A stretch of DNA of 64,000 nucleotides from Bimuria novae-zelandiae CBS 107.79 (Eukaryota; Ascomycota; Dothideomycetes; Pleosporales; Didymosphaeriaceae), in contig ML976715.1 in the NCBI GenBank assembly GCA_010015655.1, positions 272,281 through 336,280 on the forward strand, read 5' to 3'. Numbering within the stretch: the stretch's first letter is position 1; each line of letters begins with the position of its first letter. The notes beneath the pieces were generated by a model. It was not told where the DNA came from, made no database searches, and saw nothing but the letters and a program-made list of their open reading frames with translations. Of the stretch, positions 11,934-24,493 are shown in pieces. The translations under genes were made by a program, and so were the position numbers.

Positions 11934-12308
11934 TGTTACGACTACAAGGACCAAAAGAAGGAAGCCAGGTAATTACGCCAAGGAAGTAATTGTTAACGGG
12001 ACAACAGAAACAACGAAACACAAAGAGGCGCGGGGCAGCTTATGTCAGCAGTCACGTAATAAAGTCCCGCATAAAAGGAAGTCCCATGGGACTACCAAAG
12101 TCCCTAGGACTACGGAGTCTTGGCGGGACTATAAGGAGGAAACAGACTAGTATATAGTGTGATAATTCTCCTATGTTGTTTCTCTCCTCGTAGTTAACTT
12201 ATATATCTTCTGTGCAAGTACGTTCTTATATATAGACTAATAGTTATCTTACTTTATTATAAGATTAGATTGTCTAGCCTCGCGCTAAGTGTCGCATTAA
12301 CTTATACT
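11934..12308 (+). repeat. Probable 5' LTR of Gypsy G
   Basis: Starts TGTTACGACTACAAGG and lies just before the Gypsy G gag start. Contains a TATATA-rich promoter-like centre (12148-12240). The right border is not sharp: no clean CA end and no second LTR for comparison. Confidence 0.5.
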
Positions 12309-12416
12309 ACTAAATAATTTATAAAGCACTACGATACCTTACCACCCTAACCTAGACTAGACTAAGGTGTGAGAGCCTTATAACACTTTAACTACCCTAC
12401 GGTACAATAGTAGGAC

Positions 12417-14657
12417 CTAGTTCGACTACCACAGCTCCGGCACCTAAGGAAAAGACCCTAGGAGAGATAGTTATTAAACAAGCGGCTTAGATAGCCTAGC
12501 TACAAGAAATTATTAACCAGATAAGCGAGAAGATAAGCTAATAGGAAAATGTAAAGTATTAACTAAAGGTCCCGAAGCCCGAACCCTATTCCAGAAAGGG
12601 CCACCTAGGAATATTCCTAACCTAGATAGAACTATTTATCCGCTATAACCTAGGAAAGTTTAACACAGGATAAGACAAGATCCTAGTTACCTATATAAAC
12701 ATGCAAGACAAGGCAGCCGCGTAGGCTAGACTAATAATTAATAACTTCCTCGAGAATAGCAAAGTAGAGGATTATAACTTAAACGCTACTAAGGACGCCT
12801 TTAAGGGCTAGGAGTCCTTTCGCAAGGCCGTGAAAGGAATATTTAGCACTATTAATAAGGGACATTAAGCCAAACTACGCCTCCAGCGCCTGCGCCAGGA
12901 AAAATCGGCAGTACTCTATACGCTAGAGTTTAAACAGATCGTGGCAGAACTCGACGAATAGGGGGAAGCCCCACTTATAATTGCCTACTACAATAGACTA
13001 AAAGAATCGGTCAAAGACGAATTGGTCCACTAAGGAAAAGCAGACGACCTAGAAGAACTTATTAATAATGCAATTAAAGCAGATAATCGCCTGTACAAAC
13101 GCAAGCTAGAAAAGTAGTATAGTACTAGGCTACTTACTAGAAAAGAGAATCGATCTAGGCCCGCAGGAAGAGACTAGGACGGAGATGTTATTATAACTAA
13201 TAAAGCCTGATGGTACAAAAAGAAAAACGGCAAGGGAAAACAGCCGTATAGACTAAAAAAGAGTTATTAGGGCAAGAACAGCATCTCGTAAGAAGAACAA
13301 GAACGGAGGTTTAAAGATAAAGCCTGCCTCTAATGTGGTAAATAAGGCCACTTCGCTAAAGACTGCGACGGTTAGGAAACTAAGGTTAATACGACTAATC
13401 TCCTATAAGTAGCTATGGCCACCCTCACGCTGGCAGAAGCCGACGAAGTGGATCTTACGCAGGAGATCCTAGAGCCAATAGAAAAGGAAGAGGAACGAAA
13501 GACCCTTCCTAAGTACTAGATCTTCTAAAGACTGGCTAACGACACCTACTGGATGTGCAGCAGTGCGCTACATCAATCGTCTCAGTATAAGGCAAAAGTG
13601 ATTGTCTAAGGGGCACACGCATGGGACGCCTACTGGTTAGCGGAAAAACTATAAGGGCGCCCAAAGCAATACCTACGCCAGATCACGATACAGGAACGAC
13701 ATGAATACGCCAAGTGGTGGCAATGCACGCGCAAAGGATGCCGACAACACTCTAAGGCTAGAGTTAGGGCCTCCTATTTTCCAGGAGGTTTAGAACACTA
13801 TAGGCTAAAGCAGAGCCAGTGCAGCGTGCCTAACAATTACTATAAGCACTTTTTAGCCTATTAGGCTAAGCACTATAAATAGAATAGTTAGTATTAATAT
13901 TTCGACATTACTTGCGAGGTACACAGGCAATAAAAGTTTAAAATAGGCTAGTTCCCTTAGGGCTTAGACCCCCGCGATACTAGCACGATAATAGGGAGCA
14001 CGCAGCTAGGAAGAGATATAGACTACTTATTAATTAGGTAGGAGTAATGTAACCCACAGTGCTTTGCACACCTAAGCCTGCAGGAAGAAGCAGCTTCTTT
14101 AGATAGCTGCCCAGGGCACAACGCATTAGCCCAGAACGAGTGCCTTACTCTAAACTGCCCGCAACATGAGATACCAGGAGTATACGAATCCGATAGGATT
14201 AGAGAAACCTATGCACTATATTAATAGCGATATAAGTGGCACTAAATTAAGGAAGTCTTAAAGCTAGCATGACTTAAAGGTTAGATCTAAGAGGCAGAGA
14301 CCTTATAGGGGGTCTAAAACAAGTCTGAAGACTTAAAAAACTAAATTATCACCAGGCAACGAGCCACACTAGTAATAGTATAATTATTATGGTTTATTAA
14401 GTGGATACTCGCAGAGTTAAGAAGCGCTTAATTAAAGATATTATAGTGCATAGATATCGTGTCACAGCACTAATCGACCTAGGGGCAGACGCGTGTCTAA
14501 TCGCCCTACGAGTGGTCAAGAAATACGATATGCCATATCGCAACAAAAGGATACCGCTGCAAATGGGACTCGCGAACGGGACCCGATTATAAGGATATAG
14601 TAACGGTTGGCTGCGCCTCGAGACGGCGCCGGTACAAGTCAACATAGCAGGCCTAGA
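12417..14657 (+). mobile_element. Ty3/Gypsy retrotransposon G: gag and protease remnant, 3' truncated
   Basis: A plus-strand frame readable over 2.2 kb and broken almost only by TAG/TAA at Gln/Trp codons. The start is ATA where ATG is expected. The gag body around 12580-13100 includes KDAFKG and EFKQIVAELDE. A zinc knuckle at about 13320-13372 keeps the C/C/H/C spacing, with two Gln now stops. The retroviral-type aspartyl protease near 14455-14590 reads ALIDLGADACLIALRV, so the catalytic DSGA is DLGA. The element ends at the Copia K LTR; reverse transcriptase and integrase are absent. RIP is milder here than in A or B, and the family differs from theirs. A 63-codon open frame at 14401 is this protease, not a separate gene. 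Confidence 0.88.
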
Positions 14658-14791
14658 TGTGAGGAAGGGAAGACGGCTGCGTTAATTTCTCTATCGTAGA
14701 GATATCCTACATATATATAGACGTTGGATCCTGCCAAGAGTCTAGGCATGGAACCTGATAGAATCGAAGCTAATGGAATTATACCGTAACA
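14658..14791 (-). repeat. Probable 3' LTR of Copia K
   Basis: Plus-strand text runs from TGTGAGGAAGG to ATACCGTAACA (134 bp), that is TGTTAC..CTCACA on the element strand. Next to it, at 14792-14803, is a polypurine tract, reading CTGGGGGGGTG before the TGT on the minus strand. The 5' LTR partner is missing, so the left border is inferred from where the Gypsy G reading stops. Confidence 0.65.
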
Positions 14792-17700
14792 CACCCCCCC
14801 AGCTACAGTGAACAACAAAGCTAACTTCTTAAGATATTAATCTAAATCTCCTAAATAGTCGCACCCCCCAATCTTCTTGTTAATACTAGGTAAAAAAGTT
14901 ACTAGGTTCTAGTACGTCGTCGTTGCTAGTAGATGGTCCCTTTAGCTGCTCTGTGATATCTGTGAGGCCTAGCTATTTAATAAAGTTGCTGTGTTTCTGC
15001 CAAACCAGTGTCTTTGTGAGACCGTTAGCAGGTATTTAATTTGTAGGCTTCTAATTAATCTGCAGCTTCCCAGCATCTACTTCCTATCGTAGCCACATCT
15101 AATAGGTGTTAACATATCTTAGCTTTATATAAAGCCTATCCTTAGCCTTGTTAACAATCCCTACAGTCTGCTAATTATCGCAGTATAAGGTAGGTAAGAT
15201 CTCTGGCTAAAAGCGTACGTAATTAAATATTTTATTCTACTATTCTATCTTACTCCTAGTAGTTGATAGAGCGAGCAATTCAGCCTTAGTAGTTAATTTC
15301 GTAACTAAGCGCTGTAAGGTCGATTTCCAGTTGATTGGCAGCCTATATAACTTAAACAAGTAGCCTTGTGAGCTTCGACGCGTATTAGGATCGTTAGTAT
15401 ATGCTGCGTCAGATGCTCCGTAGAACAGTGGCTCTGTTCCAGCTCTAGGATCGTCCTCGGGCGTCTTACAGAGATATGTCGTGTTCTCTGTACCTAGCCG
15501 TGATGCCCCGATGGCTAGATGCCTTGTGCCAACTAGATATCGCCATACGTGCTTAGCAGCGTTTAAATGTTCCTGCCCTAGATTCTGCAGATGGCGTGCC
15601 AGTACTGAGTGTGCTTGGGCGACATTAGGCCGTGTAAACGTCGAGATATAGGCTAGTAAGCCTACTAATTACTAATAAGTATAGGTACGTTAAGAACTCG
15701 GTTCCTTAGTGCTTAAAGCTAGATAATTCTCTACTAGTAGTACTACTAGATAGACCTTGTGCGTGTGTACGAGGTTAAACTTTATTGCAATCTTGTTAAT
15801 AAAGGAATCTTAAATTAGCCAGATTTTCCCTTTTAACTGATCCCTTATAATTTGTATACCTAGGAACCACCTTAGTTCTCCTAGGCAGCGTAGCTCGTAC
15901 CTAGCTCGCAGGCTTCGTTCGAACTGACTATGGTGTGCTAGATTGTCTGGGTGTACGAGGACTACGATATTGTTAATATAGAAAAAGATAATTAGGCTCT
16001 CGCTAGTAAATAAGCAGGGTACTTCCTTAACAAGCTTTAGTCCTAGCTTAACTAGAGTACTCTTTAGGTGCTTATACTAGAGAAGTAAAGTATTGCGTAG
16101 TCCGTAGAGTACGCGCTTAAGCTCTAATAGCTTACTAAGTTAATTCTTAAATCCGTCAGGCGTGCGTACATAGATTAGACGATTAAGGTAAGCGTTTAGG
16201 AAGGTATTTAGAACATCGTACTAATAGGTAAGCAGCCCAAAAGTAGCTAATAGAGTAATTAGGAAGCGGAATACGCGTGCTGCTAGTGTCGCTATATAAG
16301 TGTCTCCCTAGTCTTCCTATAGGTCTCCTCTAACTACTAGTCGCGCCTTAAACTTGTAAAGGAAGCTATCCTAATCGAACTTATAAATAAATACTTATAT
16401 AAGTAGTAGCACTTCCTCTTGCATAGTCGCCTAAGTAGCTATAGTCCTGCTAAAACACCCCTTGCTTTTGCAACTGTCGAGCTCTACGTTTGCAGCTTTA
16501 CGAAACTCTACGCCGAATGGGTGCTTCTCTAGATCCTTCCATCGCTTCGGTGGAGGCGGCAGCTGATCGCGATGTAGCCTAGTTCTAGGAAGCTCACTGA
16601 ATAGCTTTTCTGGCGCGGATGGGTTGACAGCCGCAGCGAACGTAGCGAAGTAGTCTCTAGGTGTCCTACTATTTCTGTCTCTGCGTCTACTACTAAATAT
16701 AATATTGCTAGCGTTAATAATGCTGCTAATCTTGTCTCGTCTACGCGCGTTATTTAAATATTAATCTAGTGCTTTATCTCCTTCTGCTAGTGGTTGCTAG
16801 CCGCGAGGGAGCTTAACTTCGTTATCTGCTATTTAAATAAACTGCTAATTTCTAGCTAATATCTAATTATTATTTAATGTAGCACTAGGCTCTAGCGTAT
16901 CTTTTAGTGTTAAAAGTCCGCGCTACTTAAATGACTTAGCTTTTGCTACCTTTGTTATCTGCTGCTAGCGCATTAGCTTACCTAGAAGCTGCGCCTTAGC
17001 GCTATCCTTGTCTTTTAAAGTTAATATATTTATTCGCGAATTGCCCTAAGTTATAATAGATGGCTAATTAATCTCTAGGTCCTCTAGCTTATCTAACTCC
17101 TTAATATCTAGTACTGTTACTACTATGCGTAGCGTCTTCTTCTCAGCATGCACCTCGTCGGGAGTGTATAGCTTTGATGGCATAAGGACCACATCTCTAG
17201 TCCTGATGACTCTGCCCAGTGTTGGCATCCAAATGCGATAGATATTCGTCGAATCGTATCTAACTAGGTGTCCTATTAAAGCACGAGATTCTAGCTTCTC
17301 TCCGCGCTTTAACTGCTAATTAAGGACGTACGCTCGTGCTCCTATAATGCTAAAATAAGCTACTAATAGCTTTATACCTCTAATAATCTAATAAGGCGTT
17401 CGCTAGTTAAGCGATTTAGTAGGTGTGCGATTAAGTAAATAGACAGTCGCTATAACGCATTTATTTAATAGCTCCTTTAATAAGTCTGCTTTAAGCCTAA
17501 TAGCTCTTGCACGAATAATAATTAAGTAGCTAGCTTTCTTTATTATCCTATTTTGCTCTTCTGTATATTCTGCACGCGGTTCGACAACTATCCCTAGATC
17601 TTTAAAGATATTAAGTAGCTTAGAATAGCCTCGTTTGCTATTAAGTCGTACGATAGCTACATGCGCGCGAAATTAGCGCTATAGTTTAGCTAGTAGTCTC

Positions 17701-19308
17701 TACGCTGCTTGTTAAAGCGTTATAGAGCTTTTATTAGGTAGGTAATAAGCTTCGTGCCACTTGCTATACTAATTAATAGCGTGAAAGAGCTATAGATCTT
17801 TATTATAGCAACGCTCAGTGCGCTCCCTTAGCTGTATAAGGTCTATTCTTAATTAATAGAATAGACGCTCTGCTAGCTCACGTGGAGCTCTCCTACTAAT
17901 AAACTTGTGTAGCTTCGTCTCTGTATAGACCTTATAGTCTATCCACATCGGCGCGTGCTGCTCACTAAGCTATATTCTATTAACGCTTTTTAGTAGATAA
18001 GTAATTACCTTTTAATTTGCATAGCTAAATACTCTATAAGCTTCTGTCGCGCTTACGCTCAGTGGCTTCTTGCTAGTATAGGACGGTCTAGGTCGATACT
18101 AAGTTGCGTAGAGTTCTAGCGGCGGTCGATCGTTATAATCTAAGTCTATTAGCTAGTAACTACTATTATATTTAAGCTAATAGATCACATTCGACGGCTT
18201 CTATTAATATAGGTAGTTTTAGCTAGAGTTGAATTTAATTCCTAGGCTCTTGCATCGAGATAGGCTAATAATACTCGTAAAGAACTTAGGTATATATACG
18301 ACGTACGTTAGTTAAATTATCTTAACTCTAGAAGGCGTATTAATCTTAAGTAGGACCTCTTCTTATTCTTAGATAGGTATTAGTTGGCCACTAGCGTACG
18401 CGCTTTCTCCTGGCTTAGTATTAGAGGTCTTCTTCTAGCTATAGGCCTTTGTATTCGTAACATGCGTGTTTGAACCAGGATCAAGAATCTATCTATTTAG
18501 TAGTGGAGGCTGAGGCATTAGCCTGTTAATAGTAGCGACCTAAAGTGCACTACACTAAGGTAATATAGCTAGCTACTAGCTATTATCGAAATTAGTAACT
18601 CCTCCTAATCTAATAGGCGTCCTAGAATTGCTTCTAGCTAGCCTATTCTTTGTATTCTAAAGGACCTTTACTATAGGTAACTAATTAGCTCTAAGCTTCT
18701 AGAACTTCTTCTTAACGTCTCTATTTGGCTGCCAATTAGCAGGTCGTAAAGCTATATTAACGTAGTAGTAGCTATTAAATCTATGCTTCTTGCTATATAG
18801 GCAGGTTAGTGTCTTCTTCTGGCGTTTATGCTTCTAATACTTTAACTGATCGACTGGCTGATTAGCTAGCTACTAAGCTGGCTAAGCAACACCTAGAGTA
18901 GCGAATGTGCCTAATCCTAATGTAATTAGTCGAGTCCGTCGATAGTACGAAGTAAAATTAGCTACTAGGTTAGAGATGCTAATAAAGTCTCTACTAGTCT
19001 GTTCTGCCATGACAAGCGCTAATAGCTAACTAGATAACTAGCTATTATCTAGGCCTCTAATTAATAGGATAAAGTCTTCTTGCGCTCGATTATTATAGAC
19101 CTTTAGTATATCCGCTTAGATTATAAGGCGCGTTGTCTCTATCTAGTTCTAAAACTAGTTATCGAGGTTCGCCTTTCGTAGTTAATTCTTTAACGCCTAA
19201 TAGCGTACTTGGAGTTAAGCATTGCGCTTACCCTAGCTAGGGCAGAGGTGCTTTATTAGAGTCCTTAGTCGATTATGTGTGCTTAAGCAGTCGGCGATTA
19301 GATGAATA
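14792..19308 (-). mobile_element. Ty1/Copia retrotransposon K, internal region (gag-pol relic)
   Basis: Minus-strand Copia polyprotein relic. RNase H around 15250-15470 reads FYGASDAAYTNDPNTRRSSQ and TTKAELLALS. The reverse transcriptase catalytic box near 15960-16005 reads FYINNIVVLV, where YVDD is expected. Integrase and gag follow to the right, with a degraded zinc-knuckle region near 18770-18830. RIP stops are frequent but domain order and spacing are kept. The right end is cut by the hAT element at 19309 and no 5' LTR or primer site is seen. The family differs from Copia J. Confidence 0.87.
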
Positions 19309-21385
19309 CAGAGTTGCCAACAATTAATTAATTAAAAATTCGGGCTGAGATTGATTTGATTAATCGTCGAGGACCTCGAGTTACTGATTAATTGATTAAT
19401 GGTCAATTTTAAGGCTTTTTAATTAATAATTAATTAATTAATTAATTAATCAATCGAAAAATCGCGCTAAGATAAAATATATACAGCACAAGCTAGACAG
19501 GGTCATCCCACTGCAATACCTAATAGATATCGTGCATCTCGAGCTCTGAGAGCTCTACTGGGAGCTCGCCGTCCGGGGTCTCCTGGGGTGGAGAGTATCC
19601 AGCTCTTAGCCAACTCCGTACGCACGTGATTGTGGAGAGCATTTAAGGGCTTATTTTTTAACGTTTTGGCTCTATTATATCGCCAACCTTAGAAAACATT
19701 CTCTTACAGTAATAAGAGGACGCTAGGATCGAGAGGAGATTAATAATAAACTAAGAAAGGCGGGGATATTAATCGCGGAGAGATACCTAATACCTAATAG
19801 GATCTATATAGTATGCGTAATCCTTAGGGACGCTAAGTTCGTTATACTACTAATAATTAAACTTGTTAGTACTATTAATAAGTAGAGTAGAAGTTTTAGC
19901 TCTTAGAGGCTTAACGTGTAACTTAGCGTAGTTATTAATATTACTAACGCGCTTTACTTGTTTGCGCGTAAGAGAGATAATAGGGCAGGCGTTCTTTAAT
20001 TTATATATAGCCTAGAGCTCTTAGAATTGCTAATTAGCTTAATTAAGCTAAACTTTGTACTCTCTAGTCCATGCGTTAACAAAGTAGTACTTGTAGTAAG
20101 GGTGGAGGACTATAGAGGCGTAATAAACAAGCGTCTTTTTAAGGAGCTTATAATACTTTAAGAGCTTTAAGTAGGCTATAGTTACGTTAATCTTTAAGTA
20201 GTTCTCTAGAGCGTCGGGCTTATTAAAATTAATATTTTAAAAGCTCTTAACAAGCTGTTCGAAGTAGGAGAGGAGGTACTTAAAAGTAGAGTATATCTTA
20301 TAGATTATACTAAAATGGCTAGAGTCGCTACGGCCTTTAAGTCTCTTTATAGCCTCCTTTAAGGGCTGGAGGACTTCGATATACTAACTAATTATAGCCT
20401 AATTAGTAGTAGTAAGGCTTTTTATAAGTACTTTATTAACAGGAGCCTTGCCGCGCGCGCAAGCTAAGGACTTATCTTATAGCGCCTTTTTTATCTTGTA
20501 ATTAATAAGAGTATTAATTACGCGGTGGAGGAGGACTACTCTCTCTATAAAGTTAAGGTAGCTATTCTAGCAAGTAACAACAGGCTTAATAGGTTTAAAG
20601 AGCTATAGAGGCTCTCCTACCTCGCGTGTTAAATGTTAAAAGTTATTAAAAAGGTCATGTTACTAAGGCGTTAATATTAAGTGTATAACGTCTATAAAGA
20701 CTTTAATAGGGCCCTTTTCTTGCCACTCGCGTAGGTATTTCTCCTCGAGTCTAAACTATAAGGTGTTGTTATTAAAGGCGTCTTTATTAGTTCTAAATAT
20801 TATAGTTTGCCCTACTAAGTTAAGCAAGTAAAGTAAGCAGCGGAGGCGTTAGTCCTATAGGGTAAAGCTATAATAGGCGCCTAGCGCCTCGAGGGCTATA
20901 TTATTATTTGTCGTATTATTAAGTATAAAGTACCTAACTAAGCTACTATCGATACTAAAGGCCTATAGCGTCTTAATAATAACTATAGTAACTTTCTCGC
21001 CTGTATGCGCACTACTAAGTTAAAAGAAAATAAGAGGCAGGTCGTAGAGCTTGCCACGACGATTAACGTAGTAAGTAACGAGCCTACAAAACGCACTCTT
21101 ACTACCTTTTATAAACTAGCTATTAAAGCTAATATAGATTTTACTAAGGGCGCGAGCGAGCTTAGTTTATATATAAGGCTATAAATTTGCGTATAACCTT
21201 AACAGGAAGGCAGCAATAGTTATATAGCTCTAAAAAGTAGCTAGCTTAGCCTTTAGGTTAGCAGCGCGTAAAAGCTCTTAAAAGGATAGCGTCTCTACTT
21301 TGCGTAGTAAGTAATTATTCTTAGCAAGCTAGCTAACTAGAGCGAGTTAAAAACGCTATTAATTAAAGTTTCTTAAGGCGTTAGA
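19309..21385 (-). mobile_element. hAT DNA transposon 2, relic, right end lost
   Basis: The left end CAGAGTTGCCAAC fits a hAT terminal inverted repeat, and TTAATTAA-rich subterminal DNA follows, as in hAT 1. The minus-strand frame around 19620-19720 gives the C-terminal dimerisation block (YCKRMFSKVGDIIEPKR, for CERTFSELGDLLEP). More transposase-like sequence around 20280-20420 lines up with hAT 1. No matching right inverted repeat was found before the TRIM-like element. Moderately RIP-mutated. Confidence 0.75.
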
Positions 21386-21792
21386 TGTAACCTTAAATGA
21401 TATTCTACTCATGAGGAGCAGAAGGTTAGCCTTTTGCTCCGCGACAGTTATGAGCCCAGAATCGCTGAGACCCTGCGCAAGCACTCAAGTGGCGGATCAG
21501 CACTTGGGTGGGGTACCACAAGCGAGCAGGTGCACACCACAGAAATAGCCAAGAGCACTGCGCAAGACAGCGAGAGAGCTAAGAGCCAGATGCTATAGGG
21601 CCACAGATATAAGAGTGAGCGAGAGAGACTGGAGCAGAATATATAGGGCATGCTGGACTACGGGCGACATGTATACCAAACCTTGAAAAGCTTACAGCTC
21701 TCCGTTCCTATCACTGCGATCTGGGGGGGTGTGTAACCTTAAATGATATTCTACTCATGAGGAGCAGAAGGTTAGCCTTTTGCTCCGCGACA
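21386..21792 (+). mobile_element. TRIM-like miniature LTR retroelement (61-bp repeats)
   Basis: Two identical 61-bp direct repeats (21386-21446 and 21732-21792), each TGTAACC..CGCGACA, flank 285 bp of non-coding DNA. Right after the left repeat is GTTATGAGCCCAG, complementary to the anticodon stem-loop of initiator tRNA-Met; a half-tRNA primer of that kind is known for Drosophila copia. Right before the right repeat is CTGGGGGGGTG, a polypurine tract. These are the expected signals of a non-autonomous LTR element. No RIP is visible and the repeats are identical, so it looks recent. Flanking 5-mers (TTAGA, TATTC) do not match, so it may have recombined. A 67-codon minus-strand open frame inside is probably chance. 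Confidence 0.75.
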
Positions 21793-22042
21793 TATTCTTC
21801 AGCGCTTCCTTGCATGTAGGTTATAGCGAAGATAACCTTCTTCTTGTCTTTAAGGTCTTAGTTCTGGTCGAAGAAGTAGAGGTCTAGCTACAAGAGCCAG
21901 GTGTTAAGGAGGGTATAATTACTATTATATAAGTTAGGTTTATGTGCCTTGTTCTTACCATCCCCTATAGGGGTGACATGGTTATCTAAAGCTATAGAAG
22001 AGGTAGGGGTCCTATTAGTATTTATGTTAAGGGTGTTTAAAA
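21793..22042 (-). mobile_element. Gypsy fragment F: primer-site and gag 5' region
   Basis: Corresponds to the 250 bp inside the 5' LTR of Gypsy A (5250-5497), same orientation, ending in the conserved TTAAGGGTGTTTAAAA beside the LTR. Less RIP-mutated than the other copies. The left side is cut by the TRIM-like element. Confidence 0.7.
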
Positions 22043-22503
22043 TGTTAAGATCCTAAAGAGGTAGCTAGTCTTTAAGGGGCTAAGGTTAGTCCTTAGGCAG
22101 GAATACTATAGTAGGATAAAAGAGGGTTATAGTAATAGCTTGCGCTTATTACTAGGGCGTTAGTATTAAAGGTGTGTATAGCATAATTAAATTAACAAGA
22201 TTACTTATTTAGATCTAAACGATAGATTAATAAACAGGTTAAACACGAATGCTATAAGGGTATTTATGCTAAGTTATATACATAACTATTCGTGCTATCC
22301 TTTCTGTTCTACTATCCGTACTTTAGTAAGATAGTATTATTGTCCTAGATGTTACTGCCATCCCTTTCTTGGCGGGATAGTTCTTCTTGGCGGGATGTTG
22401 GATTACGTGACCTCGATAGTGCAGTCCCACCGTGGGTTACCCCTCTGCGCTCACCGTTGGTTGTTCTTTGTTGCGATTGTTTAGATCTCAACAACTATAT
22501 ACT
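22043..22503 (-). repeat. 5' LTR of Gypsy fragment F
   Basis: 461 bp, from TGTTAAGATCC to TTTAGATCTCAACA. Same family as the LTRs at 5498, 35860, 38301 and 48915. The right half (22350-22500) keeps normal composition with GGCGGGAT repeats and is one of the best-preserved copies of this LTR. Confidence 0.85.
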
Positions 22504-23475
22504 ATTCTTCGTGAACCGTGTCTACGTTATTAACGGATAGTACGTTTAACTATCTAATAACTTTATTCTTAGATTTATAGTTCCTAGTAATATAGCCTAG
22601 TTTACTATATATATAATAGATACGCGTTTTAGTTCCGAATTAGTAAGTTCTATTAGAGATACGTCCTTATATAGGCATTTAAAGGCCTATAACCTTTTTT
22701 ATTTCTTTTTCTATAGTGCTAAGTTAGTGGAAGTACTAGATTTCTTCTATAAGTTATTAACTATAATTATCTTACTTTAGTTAGGGCGTCTACGTATAGT
22801 TATAATAGTTAATCTCTATTATAGATAGTCTATTAGTTTTAATTTACTTTAGTTCTAGCGTAGGTTACGATCTAACTTATGCTATTCTTTATTAATCTAG
22901 ATAGTTTTTTTAATAGTACTTTTATAGTATTAAATTTTACTTTATTGCATAGTAGTTCTTCTTTTATAGATCTTTTTAGTCTTTTACAGTATATTATTTT
23001 AAAGGACTTAGTCTAAGTGCTTACAAAACTGAGCGTTATATTCTACTGTAAAATAGGCTTATTAAGTATTTTATATAGCTTATATAGTAATAGCTATCTT
23101 ATTAGTAATTCTAAAGTATTGTTTATCTTTTGTATAAAAATTATTATAGTGTTTTATAATCTTATTAGTTACGTCTTCTAGGATGTTATATTTAGCTAGA
23201 TATTTATTAAGGTATAGTCTAATCTACTTAAAAGCGTCTCCTTTTATATAGGTAAAAATAAATATAGTCTTATTAGCCTCCTCCTATTCTTTCATTATTT
23301 TTTAAAAGTATAGGTTAAGCTATAGGATCTAGAGTTCCGTATGCTTATAATTACTATAGAAGAAGTTAAATATTTTATAATTATATTTTTATTCTTGAAG
23401 ATATTTATTACGTTAGAAAAGGTTTCGTATTTACTTATATTAAGGGTATTTAAAATATTAAGCCCTTTAGGACAG
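22504..23475 (-). mobile_element. Gypsy fragment: gag region and 20 bp of LTR
   Basis: Parallels 4497-5515 of Gypsy A, including the zinc-knuckle region, here too mutated to read as CCHC. At 23456 the LTR start TATTAAGCCC appears and stops after about 20 bp, where hydrolase sequence begins. A truncated element whose border deletes the 3' end of the hydrolase gene. Confidence 0.75.
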
Positions 23476-24087
23476 TTATTGAGCAAATTTAATGATTCGT
23501 TCCGAAGGTATACCTGTAATATCCATGGTGAATTTGGCGAGTGTGAGTGCGTCAGTGAGCATGCCGCTTTCGGAGGGCCACCCTGTACTTGAGCCGAATC
23601 CACGATAGTCGATAACAAGGATGTGCAAATTTGGTACCACTGCAGACAAGGCGCGGTAGTTTTGAGGTCGCCAACCCGAGCCCAAAGTATCCGGCAGCTC
23701 CATGGAAATAAAGAACTAGGTGCGCCGTAGGATCATTCTTGAGAAGCTCGAATGATAATCTGTCCTCGAAATTCTCTACAAGACCTATGGCCTCTGCTCT
23801 CAGATCCGCTTGATGGTGCTGATATACATTGAGTGGGAGAACGTGCTATGCGTGCAAGGTTTCACCGTCGGGTGTTTGCAGATGGAAAGGCGTGACTTGA
23901 TTTCGCAAAAACCCCCATTGTTCCGGTATATTAACGTCTTGAAACCACGTCAGAGTTACTCTATGCAAGTATATGACATGGTCATGTAGTCTTGGTATTG
24001 TGAGGAGTGAAATGAATCAAGATAAAGGCCAAGAAGTCCAGCAACAGTGCCAAAAAGCGGCTTCAGCACGGCGGATGCGGAGGGCAT
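23476..24087 (-). pseudogene. Alpha/beta hydrolase (ABHD12-like) pseudogene, 3' truncated
   Basis: Read on the minus strand from ATG 24087-24085. A hydrophobic N-terminal stretch (VLKPLFGTVAGLLGLYL) is followed by WFQDVNIPEQWGFLRNQVTP, HLVLYFHGAAG (oxyanion region, HG motif), TLGSGWRPQNYRAL and VIDYRGFGSSTGWP, all typical of fungal ABHD12-type serine hydrolases. Lesions: a shift near 23960 (unless a small intron), TAG near 23845 where a Trp codon is expected, and one extra base near 23688 within the HGAAG-TLGSG junction. The frame ends at RIIKFAQ where the nucleophile elbow should follow; the Gypsy fragment replaces the Ser/Asp/His region, so no active enzyme is possible. Divergent from the membrane-protein pseudogene. 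Confidence 0.85.
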
Positions 24088-24493
24088 CACGACGAAGTAG
24101 TGACTAGTAATCTTAAGGATTTGTTTGAGTTGAGGAAGGACGTCGAAAACTGGTGCAGATGGTGAGAGGTGTACGAAGCTTGGTGTTGAGCTTACAGTGT
24201 CACGCGGGATAAATCACAGCTGGTGGTTCGTACCCCTGCTAGCGCTTAGGGAACCTCTCAGAATATGGAACGTATGATCTGTGCTCCTGCTGTACGACTC
24301 CACGTTGTTTTCACATTCGCTGTGACGCATTCGATTACTTACCCATTGGCTGATGGTATATGCGTGCGATAAGGGATGATCACTGGAGTGTAAGGCTGTG
24401 TCGTCTTGACAAGTTCCCCACCTGGGGAACTCTTGACCACTTCCATACTTGCTGTCAGTTCGCTGGCCGACATTGCTCTTCAATTCTTTCCAG
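24088..24493. other. Divergent intergenic region between two pseudogenes
   Basis: About 400 bp of normal composition between two opposite start codons. It presumably once held both promoters. Open frames here show no recognisable product. Confidence 0.5.

Noticed and set aside
14401..14592. 63-codon frame as a small protease gene
   Set aside because: Part of the Gypsy G polyprotein; catalytic Ser of DSGA is changed and no separate start or promoter is seen.
21448..21651. 67-codon minus-strand frame in the TRIM-like element
   Set aside because: No known motif; the internal part of such elements is non-coding and the length is compatible with chance.
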